64,000 nt of DNA from Synaphobranchus kaupii (taxonomy: Eukaryota > Chordata > Actinopteri > Anguilliformes > Synaphobranchidae), in NCBI GenBank assembly GCA_029718625.1, contig JAINUF010000027.1, positions 1,038,676 to 1,102,675 of the forward strand, given 5' to 3'. Below are positions 11,701 through 26,651 of this stretch, in pieces. The position numbers were made by a program, and so were the translations under genes. The notes below the pieces were generated by a model, which was not told where the DNA came from, searched no databases, and saw only the letters and a program-made list of their open reading frames with translations. The number at the start of each line of letters is the position of its first letter. The stretch's first letter is position 1.

Positions 11701-14700
11701 TTAATTCTTTCGTTTAAATACTGTTCATTTTCAACGTCTTCTGCTTTGGAATGTGTAATACATATACACCAATTACAATTACATGAGAAAGGAATCAATT
11801 AGTAAATTTCTATCTGTACATTTTTTGCCTTAGGCAAAATTACTATTATGGTGAATTGTATTATCATGCTGAGTTTGATTTTATAAGGATTTGTATTAAA
11901 CAATATATGAATTTTCCAATTAAATCTAGTCTGTAATAACTTCACATGTCAAATCACTGTGAAACAGCTCGGGCTCTATCTTGACAATCTTAGCACTTGG
12001 TCTAAACACATGGCGCAACTGCATTTAGGGTGTGACCAAGTCCACTTTTGCTAGTTAGACAGTGTGTTTTTTGAGCGCGAAGCACAGCGCAACATGCAAA
12101 TGGGCTGAACTTAGTCTCTTCATTAATTATAGGTGTGTCTTGCAAGGAATATACTATATGGATCATTTATTTTCAGTGGTTTTGTCATTGCAACCTGGCA
12201 ACCCTGAGTGCATGTGGGGAATCTGTCAAAAACATGATCTACCATGATATTCCATTCCATGGTCAACACTGCCATCTAGTGGCAGGAAATGTTAATTCTT
12301 TCGTTTAAATACTGTTCATTTTCAACGTCTTCTGCTTTGGAATGTGTAATACATATACACCAATTACAATTACATGAGAAAGGAATCAATTAGTAAATTT
12401 CTATCTGTACATTTTTTGCCTTAGGCAAAATTACTATTATGGTGAATTGTATTATCATGCTGAGTTTGATTTTATAAGGATTTGTATTAAACAATATATG
12501 AATTTTCGAATGAAATCTAGTCTGTAATAACTTCACATGTCAAATCACTGTGAAACAGCTCGGGCTCTATCTTGACAATCTTAGCACTTGGTCTAAACAC
12601 ATGGCGCAACTGCATTTAGGGTGTGACCAAGTCCACTTTTGCTAGTTAGACAGTGTGTTTTTTGAGCGCGAAGCACAGCGCAACATGCAAATGGGCTGAA
12701 CTTAGTCTCTTCATTAATTATAGGTGTGTCTTGCAAGGAATATACTATATGGATCATTTATTTTCAGTGGTTTTGTCATTGCAACCTGGCAACCCTGAGT
12801 GCATGTGGGGAATCTGTCAAAACATGATCTACCATGATATTCCATTCCATGGTCAACACTGCCATCTAGTGGCAGGAAATGTTAATTCTTTCGTTTAAAT
12901 ACTGTTCATTTTCAACGTCTTCTGCTTTGAAATGTGTAATACATATACACCAATTACAATTACATGAGAAAGGAATCAATTAATAAATTTCTATCTGTAC
13001 ATTTTTTGCCTTTGGCAAAATTATTATTATGGTGAATTGTATTATCATGCTGAGTTTGATTTTATAAGGATTTGTATTAAACAATATATGAATTTTCGAA
13101 TGAAATCTAGTCTGTAATAACTTCACATGTCAAATCACTGTGAAACAGCTCGGGCTCTATCTTGACAATCTTAGCACTTGGTCTAAACACATGGCGCAAC
13201 TGCATTTAGGGTGTGACCAAGTCCACTTTTGCTAGTTAGACAGTGTGTTTTTTGAGCGCGAAGCACAGCGCAAGATGCAAATGGGCTGAACTTAGTCTCT
13301 TCATTAATTATAGGTGTGTCTTGCAAGGAATATACTATATGGATCATTTATTTTCAGTGGTTTTGTCATTGCAACCTGGCAACCCTGAGTGCATGTGGGG
13401 AATCTGTCAAAAACATGATCTACCATGATATTCCATTCCATGGTCAACACTGCCATCTAGTGGCAGGAAATGTTAATTCTTTCGTTTAAATAGTGTTCAT
13501 TTTCAACGTCTTCTGCTTTGGAATGTGTAATACATATACACCAATTACAATTACATGAGAAAGGAATCAATTAGTAAATTTCTATCTGTACATTTTTTGC
13601 CTTAGGCAAAATTACTATTATGGTGAATTGTATTATCATGCTGAGTTTGATTTTATAAGGATTTGTATTAAACAATATATGAATTTTCGAATGAAATCTA
13701 GTCTGTAATAACTTCACATGTCAAATCACTGTGAAACAGCTCGGGCTCTATCTTGCCAATCTTAGCACTTGGTCTAAACACATGGCGCAACTGCATTTAG
13801 GGTGTGACCAAGTCCACTTTTGCTAGTTAGACAGTGTGTTTTTTGAGCGCGAAGCACAGCGCAACATGCAAATGGGCTGAACTTAGTCTCTTCATTAATT
13901 ATAGGTGTGTCTTGCAAGGAATATACTATATGGATCATTTATTTTCAGTGGTTTTGTCATTGCAACCTGGCAACCCTGAGTGCATGTGGGGAATCTGTCA
14001 AAAACATGATCTACCATGATATTCCATTCCATGGTCAACACTGCCATCTAGTGGCAGGAAATGTTAATTCTTTCGTTTAAATACTGTTCATTTTCAACGT
14101 CTTCTGCTTTGGAATGTGTAATACATATACACCAATTACAATTACATGAGAAAGGAATCAATTAGTAAATTTCTATCTGTACATTTTTTGCCTTAGGCAA
14201 AATTACTATTATGGTGAATTGTATTATCATGCTGAGTTTGATTTTATAAGGATTTGTATTAAACAATATATGAATTTTCGAATGAAATCTAGTCTGTAAT
14301 AACTTCACATGTCAAATCACTGTGAAACAGCTTGGGCTCTATCTTGACAATCTTAGCACTTGGTCTAAACACATGGCGCAACTGCATTTAGGGTGTGACC
14401 AAGTCCACTTTTGCTAGTTAGACAGTGTGTTTTTTGAGCGCGAAGCACAGCGCAACATGCAAATGGGCTGAACTTAGTCTCTTCATTAATTATAGGTGTG
14501 TCTTGCAAGGAATATACTATATGGATCATTTATTTTCAGTGGTTTTGTCATTGCAACCTGGCAACCCTGAGTGCATGTGGGGAATCTGTCAAAAACATGA
14601 TCTACCATGATATTCCATTCCATGGTCAACACTGCCATCTAGTGGCAGGAAATGTTAATTCTTTCGTTTAAATACTGTTCATTTTCAACGTCTTCTGCTT

Positions 14701-17700
14701 TGAAATGTGTAATACATATACACCAATTACAATTACATGAGAAAGGAATCAATTAATAAATTTCTATCTGTACATTTTTTGCCTTTGGCAAAATTATTAT
14801 TATGGTGAATTGTATTATCATGCTGAGTTTGATTTTATAAGGATTTGTATTAAACAATATATGAATTTTCGAATGAAATCTAGTCTGTAATAACTTCACA
14901 TGTCAAATCACTGTGAAACAGCTCGGGCTCTATCTTGACAATCTTAGCACTTGGTCTAAACACATGGCGCAACTGCATTTAGGGTGTGACCAAGTCCACT
15001 TTTGCTAGTTAGACAGTGTGTTTTTTGAGCGCGAAGCACAGCGCAACATGCAAATGGGCTGAACTTAGTCTCTTCATTAATTATAGGTGTGTCTTGCAAG
15101 GAATATACTATATGGATCATTTATTTTCAGTGGTTTTGTCATTGCAACCTGGCAACCCTGAGTGCATGTGGGGAATCTGTCAAAAACATGATCTACCATG
15201 ATATTCCATTCCATGGTCAACACTGCCATCTAGTGGCAGGAAATGTTAATTCTTTCGTTTAAATACTGTTCATTTTCAACGTCTTCTGCTTTGGAATGTG
15301 TAATACATATACACCAATTACAATTACATGAGAAAGGAATCAATTAGTAAATTTCTATCTGTACATTTTTTGCCTTAGGCAAAATTACTATTATGGTGAA
15401 TTGTATTATCATGCTGAGTTTGATTTTATAAGGATTTGTATTAAACAATATATGAATTTTCCAATTAAATCTAGTCTGTAATAACTTCACATGTCAAATC
15501 ACTGTGAAACAGCTCGGGCTCTATCTTGACAATCTTAGCACTTGGTCTAAACACATGGCGCAACTGCATTTAGGGTGTGACCAAGTCCACTTTTGCTAGT
15601 TAGACAGTGTGTTTTTTGAGCGCGAAACACAGCGCAACATGCAAATGGGCTGAACTTAGTCTCTTCATTAATTATAGGTGTGTCTTGCAAGGAATATACT
15701 ATATGGATCATTTATTTTCAGTGGTTTTGTCATTGCAACCTGGCAACCCTGAGTGCATGTGGGGAATCTGTCAAAAACATGATCTACCATGATATTCCAT
15801 TCCATGGTCAACACTGCCATCTAGTGGCAGGAAATGTTAATTCTTTCGTTTAAATACTGTTCATTTTCAACGTCTTCTGCTTTGGAATGTGTAATACATA
15901 TACACCAATTACAATTACATGAGAAAGGAATCAATTAGTAAATTTCTATCTGTACATTTTTTGCCTTTGGCAAAATTACTATTATGGTGAATTGTATTAT
16001 CATGCTGAGTTTGATTTTATAAGGATTTGTATTAAACAATATATGAATTTTCGAATGAAATCTAGTCTGTAATAACTTCACATGTCAAATCACTGTGAAA
16101 CAGCTCGGGCTCTATCTTGACAATCTTAGCACTTGGTCTAAACACATGGCGCAACTGCATTTAGGGTGTGACCAAGTCCACTTTTGCTAGTTAGACAGTG
16201 TGTTTTTTGAGCGCGAAGCACAGCGCAACATGCAAATGGGCTGAACTTAGTCTCTTCATTAATTATAGGTGTGTCTTGCAAGGAATATACTATATGGATC
16301 ATTTATTTTCAGTGGTTTTGTCATTGCAACCTGGCAACCCTGAGTGCATGTGGGGAATCTGTCAAAAACATGATCTACCATGATATTCCATTCCATGGTC
16401 AACACTGCCATCTAGTGGCAGGAAATGTTAATTCTTTCGTTTAAATACTGTTCATTTTCAACGTCTTCTGCTTTGAAATGTGTAATACATATACACCAAT
16501 TACAATTACATGAGAAAGGAATCAATTAATAAATTTCTATCTGTACATTTTTTGCCTTTGGCAAAATTATTATTATGGTGAATTGTATTATCATGCTGAG
16601 TTTGATTTTATAAGGATTTGTATTAAACAATATATGAATTTTCGAATGAAATCTAGTGTGTAATAACTTCACATGTCAAATCACTGTGAAACAGCTCGGG
16701 CTCTATCTTGACAATCTTAGCACTTGGTCTAAACACATGGCGCAACTGCATTTAGGGTGTGACCAAGTCCACTTTTGCTAGTTAGACAGTGTGTTTTTTG
16801 AGCACGAAGCACAGCGCAAGATGCAAATGGGCTGAACTTAGTCTCTTCATTAATTATAGGTGTGTCTTGCAAGGAATATACTATATGGATCATTTATTTT
16901 CAGTGGTTTTGTCATTGCAACCTGGCAACCCTGAGTGCATGTGGGGAATCTGTCAAAAACATGATCTACCATGATATTCCATTCCATGGTCAACACTGCC
17001 ATCTAGTGGCAGGAAATGTTAATTCTTTCGTTTAAATACTGTTCATTTTCAACGTCTTCTGCTTTGGAATGTGTAATACATATACACCAATTACAATTAC
17101 ATGAGAAAGGAATCAATTAGTAAATTTCTATCTGTACATTTTTTGCCTTAGGCAAAATTACTATTATGGTGAATTGTATTATCATGCTGAGTTTGATTTT
17201 ATAAGGATTTGTCTTAAACAATATATGAATTTTCCAATTAAATCTAGTCTGTAATAACTTCACATGTCAAATCACTGTGAAACAGCTCGGGCTCTATCTT
17301 GACAATCTTAGCACTTGGTCTAAACACATGGCGCAACTGCATTTAGGGTGTGACCAAGTCCACTTTTGCTAGTTAGACAGTGTGTTTTTTGAGCGCGAAG
17401 CACAGCGCAACATGCAAATGGGCTGAACTTAGTCTCTTCATTAATTATAGGTGTGTCTTGCAAGGAATATACTATATGGATAATTTATTTTCAGTGGTTT
17501 TGTCATTGCAACCTGGCAACCCTGAGTGCATGTGGGGAATCTGTCAAAAACATGATCTACCATGATATTCCATTCCATGGTCAACACTGCCATCTAGTGG
17601 CAGGAAATGTTAATTCTTTCGTTTAAATACTGTTCATTTTCAACGTCTTCTGCTTTGGAATGTGTAATACATATACACCAATTACAATTACATGAGAAAG

Positions 17701-18429
17701 GAATCAATTAGTAAATTTCTATCTGTACATTTTTTGCCTTAGGCAAAATTACTATTATGGTGAATTGTATTATCATGCTGAGTTTGATTTTATAAGGATT
17801 TGTATTAAACAATATATGAATTTTCGAATGAAATCTAGTCTGTAATAACTTCACATGTCAAATCACTGTGAAACAGCTCGGGCTCTATCTTGACAATCTT
17901 AGCACTTGGTCTAAACACATGGCGCAACTGCATTTAGGGTGTGACCAAGTCCACTTTTGCTAGTTAGACAGTGTGTTTTTTGAGCGCGAAGCACAGCGCA
18001 ACATGCAAATGGGCTGAACTTAGTCTCTTCATTAATTATAGGTGTGTCTTGCAAGGAATATACTATATGGATCATTTATTTTCAGTGGTTTTGTCATTGC
18101 AACCTGGCAACCCTGAGTGCATGTGGGGAATCTGTCAAAAACATGATCTACCATGATATTCCATTCCATGGTCAACACTGCCATCTAGTGGCAGGAAATG
18201 TTAATTCTTTCGTTTAAATACTGTTCATTTTCAACGTCTTCTGCTTTGAAATGTGTAATACATATACACCAATTACAATTACATGAGAAAGGAATCAATT
18301 AGTAAATTTCTATCTGTACATTTTTTGCCTTTGGCAAAATTACTATTATGGTGAATTGTATTATCATGCTGAGTTTGATTTTATAAGGATTTGTATTAAA
18401 CAATATATGAATTTTCGAATGAAATCTAG

Positions 18430-20640
18430 TCTGTAATAACTTCACATGTCAAATCACTGTGAAACAGAACGGGCTCTATCTTGACAATCTTAGCACTTGG
18501 TCTAAACACATGGCGCAACTGCATTTAGGGTGTGACCAAGTCCACTTTTGCTAGTTAGACAGTGTGTTTTTTGAGCGCGAAGCACAGCGCTACATGCAAA
18601 TGGGCTGAACTTAGTCTCTTCATTAATTATAGGTGTGTCTTGCAAGGAATATACTATATGGATCATTTATTTTCAGTGGTTTTGTCATTGCAACCTGGCA
18701 ACCCTGAGTGCATGTGGGGAATCTGTCAAAAACATGATCTACCATGATATTCCATTCCATGGTCAACACTGCCATCTAGTGGCAGGAAATGTTAATTCTT
18801 TCGTTTAAATAGTGTTCATTTTCAACGTCTTCTGCTTTGGAATGTGTAATACATATACACCAATTACAATTACATGAGAAAGGAATCAATTAGTAAATTT
18901 CTATCTGTACATTTTTTGCCTTAGGCAAAATTACTATTATGGTGAATTGTATTATCATGCTGAGTTTGATTTTATAAGGATTTGTATTAAACAATATATG
19001 AATTTTCGAATGAAATCTAGTCTGTAATAACTTCACATGTCAAATCACTGTGAAACAGCTCGGGCTCTATCTTGCCAATCTTAGCACTTGGTCTAAACAC
19101 ATGGCGCAACTGCATTTAGGGTGTGACCAAGTCCACTTTTGCTAGTTAGACAGTGTGTTTTTTGAGCGCGAAGCACAGCGCAACATGCAAATGGGCTGAA
19201 CTTAGTCTCTTCATTAATTATAGGTGTGTCTTGCAAGGAATATACTATATGGATCATTTATTTTCAGTGGTTTTGTCATTGCAACCTGGCAACCCTGAGT
19301 GCATGTGGGGAATCTGTCAAAAACATGATCTACCATGATATTCCATTCCATGGTCAACACTGCCATCTAGTGGCAGGAAATGTTAATTCTTTCGTTTAAA
19401 TACTGTTCATTTTCAACGTCTTCTGCTTTGGAATGTGTAATACATATACACCAATTACAATTACATGAGAAAGGAATCAATTAGTAAATTTCTATCTGTA
19501 CATTTTTTGCCTTTGGCAAAATTACTATTATGGTGAATTGTATTATCATGCTGAGTTTGATTTTATAAGGATTTGTATTAAACAATATATGAATTTTCGA
19601 ATGAAATCTAGTCTGTAATAACTTCACATGTCAAATCACTGTGAAACAGAACGGGCTCTATCTTGACAATCTTAGCACTTGGTCTAAACACATGGCGCAA
19701 CTGCATTTAGGGTGTGACCAAGTCCACTTTTGCTAGTTAGACAGTGTGTTTTTTGAGCGCGAAGCACAGCGCTACATGCAAATGGGCTGAACTTAGTCTC
19801 TTCATTAATTATAGGTGTGTCTTGCAAGGAATATACTATATGGATCATTTATTTTCAGTGGTTTTGTCATTGCAACCTGGCAACCCTGAGTGCATGTGGG
19901 GAATCTGTCAAAAACATGATCTACCATGATATTCCATTCCATGGTCAACACTGCCATCTAGTGGCAGGAAATGTTAATTCTTTCGTTTAAATAGTGTTCA
20001 TTTTCAACGTCTTCTGCTTTGGAATGTGTAATACATATACACCAATTACAATTACATGAGAAAGGAATCAATTAGTAAATTTCTATCTGTACATTTTTTG
20101 CCTTAGGCAAAATTACTATTATGGTGAATTGTATTATCATGCTGAGTTTGATTTTATAAGGATTTGTATTAAACAATATATGAATTTTCGAATGAAATCT
20201 AGTCTGTAATAACTTCACATGTCAAATCACTGTGAAACAGAACGGGCTCTATCTTGACAATCTTAGCACTTGGTCTAAACACATGGCGCAACTGCATTTA
20301 GGGTGTGACCAAGTCCACTTTTGCTAGTTAGACAGTGTGTTTTTTGAGCGCGAAGCACAGCGCTACATGCAAATGGGCTGAACTTAGTCTCTTCATTAAT
20401 TATAGGTGTGTCTTGCAAGGAATATACTATATGGATCATTTATTTTCAGTGGTTTTGTCATTGCAACCTGGCAACCCTGAGTGCATGTGGGGAATCTGTC
20501 AAAAACATGATCTACCATGATATTCCATTCCATGGTCAACACTGCCATCTAGTGGCAGGAAATGTTAATTCTTTCGTTTAAATAGTGTTCATTTTCAACG
20601 TCTTCTGCTTTGGAATGTGTAATACATATACACCAATTAC
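18430..20640 (+). repeat. Local amplification of the AACGGG / GCTACATG unit variant
   Basis: Three units (landmark at 18562, 19744 and 20335) share CAGAACGGG in place of CAGCTCGGG and, about 120 bp later, GCGCTACATG in place of GCGCAACATG, plus TAAATAGTG. The combination appears nowhere else in the window, so these are recent local copies. Confidence 0.85.
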
Positions 20641-21861
20641 AATTACATGAGAAAGGAATCAATTAGTAAATTTCTATCTGTACATTTTTTGCCTTAGGCA
20701 AAATTACTATTATGGTGAATTGTATTATCATGCTGAGTTTGATTTTATAAGGATTTGTATTAAACAATATATGAATTTTCGAATGAAATCTAGTCTGTAA
20801 TAACTTCACATGTCAAATCACTGTGAAACAGCTCGGGCTCTATCTTGCCAATCTTAGCACTTGGTCTAAACACATGGCGCAACTGCATTTAGGGTGTGAC
20901 CAAGTCCACTTTTGCTAGTTAGACAGTGTGTTTTTTGAGCGCGAAGCACAGCGCAACATGCAAATGGGCTGAACTTAGTCTCTTCATTAATTATAGGTGT
21001 GTCTTGCAAGGAATATACTATATGGATCATTTATTTTCAGTGGTTTTGTCATTGCAACCTGGCAACCCTGAGTGCATGTGGGGAATCTGTCAAAAACATG
21101 ATCTACCATGATATTCCATTCCATGGTCAACACTGCCATCTAGTGGCAGGAAATGTTAATTCTTTCGTTTAAATACTGTTCATTTTCAACGTCTTCTGCT
21201 TTGGAATGTGTAATACATATACACCAATTACAATTACATGAGAAAGGAATCAATTAGTAAATTTCTATCTGTACATTTTTTGCCTTAGGCAAAATTACTA
21301 TTATGGTGAATTGTATTATCATGCTGAGTTTGATTTTATAAGGATTTGTATTAAACAATATATGAATTTTCGAATGAAATCTAGTCTGTAATAACTTCAC
21401 ATGTCAAATCACTGTGAAACAGCTTGGGCTCTATCTTGACAATCTTAGCACTTGGTCTAAACACATGGCGCAACTGCATTTAGGGTGTGACTAAGTCCAC
21501 TTTTGCTAGTTAGACAGTGTGTTTTTTGAGCGCGAAGCACAGCGCAACATGCAAATGGGCTGAACTTAGTCTCTTCATTAATTATAGGTGTGTCTTGCAA
21601 GGAATATACTATATGGATCATTTATTTTCAGTGGTTTTGTCATTGCAACCTGGCAACCCTGAGTGCATGTGGGGAATCTGTCAAAAACATGATCTACCAT
21701 GATATTCCATTCCATGGTCAACACTGCCATCTAGTGGCAGGAAATGTTAATTCTTTCGTTTAAATACTGTTCATTTTCAACGTCTTCTGCTTTGAAATGT
21801 GTAATACATATACACCAATTACAATTACATGAGAAAGGAATCAATTAATAAATTTCTATCT

Positions 21862-22449
21862 GTACATTTTTTGCCTTTGGCAAAATTATTATTATGGTGA
21901 ATTGTATTATCATGCTGAGTTTGATTTTATAAGGATTTGTATTAAACAATATATGAATTTTCGAATGAAATCTAGTCTGTAATAACTTCACATGTCAAAT
22001 CACTGTGAAACAGCTCGGGCTCTATCTTGACAATCTTAGCACTTGGTCTAAACACATGGCGCAACTGCATTTAGGGTGTGACCAAGTCCACTTTTGCTAG
22101 TTAGACAGTGTGTTTTTTGAGCGCGAAGCACAGCGCAACATGCAAATGGGCTGAACTTAGTCTCTTCATTAATTATAGGTGTCTTGCAAGGAATATACTA
22201 TATGGATCATTTATTTTCAGTGGTTTTGTCATTGCAACCTGGCAACCCTGAGTGCATGTGGGGAATCTGTCAAAACATGATCTACCATGATATTCCATTC
22301 CATGGTCAACACTGCCATCTAGTGGCAGGAAATGTTAATTCTTTCGTTTAAATACTGTTCATTTTCAACGTCTTCTGCTTTGAAATGTGTAATACATATA
22401 CACCAATTACAATTACATGAGAAAGGAATCAATTAATAAATTTCTATCT
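21862..22449 (+). repeat. 588-bp satellite unit (2-bp and 1-bp losses)
   Basis: This unit lacks GT in TAGGTGTGTCTTGC near 22180 and lacks one A in the CAAAAAC run. It is the only unit with the GT loss. Confidence 0.85.
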
Positions 22450-25400
22450 GTACATTTTTTGCCTTTGGCAAAATTATTATTATGGTGAATTGTATTATCA
22501 TGCTGAGTTTGATTTTATAAGGATTTGTATTAAACAATATATGAATTTTCGAATGAAATCTAGTCTGTAATAACTTCACATGTCAAATCACTGTGAAACA
22601 GCTCGGGCTCTATCTTGACAATCTTAGCACTTGGTCTAAACACATGGCGCAACTGCATTTAGGGTGTGACCAAGTCCACTTTTGCTAGTTAGACAGTGTG
22701 TTTTTTGAGCGCGAAGCACAGCGCAAGATGCAAATGGGCTGAACTTAGTCTCTTCATTAATTATAGGTGTGTCTTGCAAGGAATATACTATATGGATCAT
22801 TTATTTTCAGTGGTTTTGTCATTGCAACCTGGCAACCCTGAGTGCATGTGGGGAATCTGTCAAAAACATGATCTACCATGATATTCCATTCCATGGTCAA
22901 CACTGCCATCTAGTGGCAGGAAATGTTAATTCTTTCGTTTAAATACTGTTCATTTTCAACGTCTTCTGCTTTGGAATGTGTAATACATATACACCAATTA
23001 CAATTACATGAGAAAGGAATCAATTAGTAAATTTCTATCTGTACATTTTTTGCCTTAGGCAAAATTACTATTATGGTGAATTGTATTATCATGCTGAGTT
23101 TGATTTTATAAGGATTTGTATTAAACAATATATGAATTTTCGAATGAAATCTAGTGTGTAATAACTTCACATGTCAAATCACTGTGAAACAGCTCGGGCT
23201 CTATCTTGACAATCTTAGCACTTGGTCTAAACACATGGCGCAACTGCATTTAGGGTGTGACCAAGTCCACTTTTGCTAGTTAGACAGTGTGTTTTTTGAG
23301 CGCGAAGCACAGCGCAACATGCAAATGGGCTGAACTTAGTCTCTTCATTAATTATAGGTGTGTCTTGCAAGGAATATACTATATGGATCATTTATTTTCA
23401 GTGGTTTTGTCATTGCAACCTGGCAACCCTGAGTGCATGTGGGGAATCTGTCAAAAACATGATCTACCATGATATTCCATTCCATGGTCAACACTGCCAT
23501 CTAGTGGCAGGAAATGTTAATTCTTTCGTTTAAATACTGTTCATTTTCAACGTCTTCTGCTTTGGAATGTGTAATACATATACACCAATTACAATTACAT
23601 GAGAAAGGAATCAATTAGTAAATTTCTATCTGTACATTTTTTGCCTTAGGCAAAATTACTATTATGGTGAATTGTATTATCATGCTGAGTTTGATTTTAT
23701 AAGGATTTGTATTAAACAATATATGAATTTTCGAATGAAATCTAGTCTGTAATAACTTCACATGTCAAATCACTGTGAAACAGCTCGGGCTCTATCTTGA
23801 CAATCTTAGCACTTGGTCTAAACACATGGCGCAACTGCATTTAGGGTGTGACCAAGTCCACTTTTGCTAGTTAGACAGTGTGTTTTTTGAGCGCGAAGCA
23901 CAGCGCAACATGCAAATGGGCTGAACTTAGTCTCTTCATTAATTATAGGTGTGTCTTGCAAGGAATATACTATATGGATCATTTATTTTCAGTGGTTTTG
24001 TCATTGCAACCTGGCAACCCTGAGTGCATGTGGGGAATCTGTCAAAAACATGATCTACCATGATATTCCATTCCATGGTCAACACTGCCATCTAGTGGCA
24101 GGAAATGTTAATTCTTTCGTTTAAATACTGTTCATTTTCAACGTCTTCTGCTTTGGAATGTGTAATACATATACACCAATTACAATTACATGAGAAAGGA
24201 ATCAATTAGTAAATTTCTATCTGTACATTTTTTGCCTTAGGCAAAATTACTATTATGGTGAATTGTATTATCATGCTGAGTTTGATTTTATAAGGATTTG
24301 TATTAAACAATATATGAATTTTCGAATGAAATCTAGTCTGTAATAACTTCACATGTCAAATCACTGTGAAACAGCTCGGGCTCTATCTTGACAATCTTAG
24401 CACTTGGTCTAAACACATGGCGCAACTGCATTTAGGGTGTGACCAAGTCCACTTTTGCTAGTTAGACAGTGTGTTTTTTGAGCGCGAAGCACAGCGCAAC
24501 ATGCAAATGGGCTGAACTTAGTCTCTTCATTAATTATAGGTGTGTCTTGCAAGGAATATACTATATGGATCATTTATTTTCAGTGGTTTTGTCATTGCAA
24601 CCTGGCAACCCTGAGTGCATGTGGGGAATCTGTCAAAAACATGATCTACCATGATATTCCATTCCATGGTCAACACTGCCATCTAGTGGCAGGAAATGTT
24701 AATTCTTTCGTTTAAATACTGTTCATTTTCAACGTCTTCTGCTTTGAAATGTGTAATACATATACACCAATTACAATTACATGAGAAAGGAATCAATTAA
24801 TAAATTTCTATCTGTACATTTTTTGCCTTTGGCAAAATTATTATTATGGTGAATTGTATTATCATGCTGAGTTTGATTTTATAAGGATTTGTATTAAACA
24901 ATATATGAATTTTCGAATGAAATCTAGTCTGTAATAACTTCACATGTCAAATCACTGTGAAACAGCTCGGGCTCTATCTTGACAATCTTAGCACTTGGTC
25001 TAAACACATGGCGCAACTGCATTTAGGGTGTGACCAAGTCCACTTTTGCTAGTTAGACAGTGTGTTTTTTGAGCGCGAAGCACAGCGCAAGATGCAAATG
25101 GGCTGAACTTAGTCTCTTCATTAATTATAGGTGTGTCTTGCAAGGAATATACTATATGGATCATTTATTTTCAGTGGTTTTGTCATTGCAACCTGGCAAC
25201 CCTGAGTGCATGTGGGGAATCTGTCAAAAACATGATCTACCATGATATTCCATTCCATGGTCAACACTGCCATCTAGTGGCAGGAAATGTTAATTCTTTC
25301 GTTTAAATACTGTTCATTTTCAACGTCTTCTGCTTTGGAATGTGTAATACATATACACCAATTACAATTACATGAGAAAGGAATCAATTAGTAAATTTCT

Positions 25401-26651
25401 ATCTGTACATTTTTTGCCTTTGGCAAAATTACTATTATGGTGAATTGTATTATCATGCTGAGTTTGATTTTATAAGGATTTGTATTAAACAATATATGAA
25501 TTTTCGAATGAAATCTAGTGTGTAATAACTTCACATGTCAAATCACTGTGAAACAGCTTGGGCTCTATCTTGACAATCTTAGCACTTGGTCTAAACACAT
25601 GGCGCAACTGCATTTAGGGTGTGACCAAGTCCACTTTTGCTAGTTAGACAGTGTGTTTTTTGAGCGCGAAGCACAGCGCAACATGCAAATGGGCTGAACT
25701 TAGTCTCTTCATTAATTATAGGTGTGTCTTGCAAGGAATATACTATATGGATCATTTATTTTCAGTGGTTTTGTCATTGCAACCTGGCAACCCTGAGTGC
25801 ATGTGGGGAATCTGTCAAAAACATGATCTACCATGATATTCCATTCCATGGTCAACACTGCCATCTAGTGGCAGGAAATGTTAATTCTTTCGTTTAAATA
25901 CTGTTCATTTTCAACGTCTTCTGCTTTGGAATGTGTAATACATATACACCAATTACAATTACATGAGAAAGGAATCAATTAGTAAATTTCTATCTGTACA
26001 TTTTTTGCCTTAGGCAAAATTACTATTATGGTGAATTGTATTATCATGCTGAGTTTGATTTTATAAGGATTTGTATTAAACAATATATGAATTTTCGAAT
26101 GAAATCTAGTGTGTAATAACTTCACATGTCAAATCACTGTGAAACAGCTTGGGCTCTATCTTGACAATCTTAGCACTTGGTCTAAACACATGGCGCAACT
26201 GCATTTAGGGTGTGACCAAGTCCACTTTTGCTAGTTAGACAGTGTGTTTTTTGAGCGCGAAGCACAGCGCAACATGCAAATGGGCTGAACTTAGTCTCTT
26301 CATTAATTATAGGTGTGTCTTGCAAGGAATATACTATATGGATCATTTATTTTCAGTGGTTTTGTCATTGCAACCTGGCAACCCTGAGTGCATGTGGGGA
26401 ATCTGTCAAAAACATGATCTACCATGATATTCCATTCCATGGTCAACACTGCCATCTAGTGGCAGGAAATGTTAATTCTTTCGTTTAAATACTGTTCATT
26501 TTCAACGTCTTCTGCTTTGAAATGTGTAATACATATACACCAATTACAATTACATGAGAAAGGAATCAATTAGTAAATTTCTATCTGTACATTTTTTGCC
26601 TTTGGCAAAATTACTATTATGGTGAATTGTATTATCATGCTGAGTTTGATT

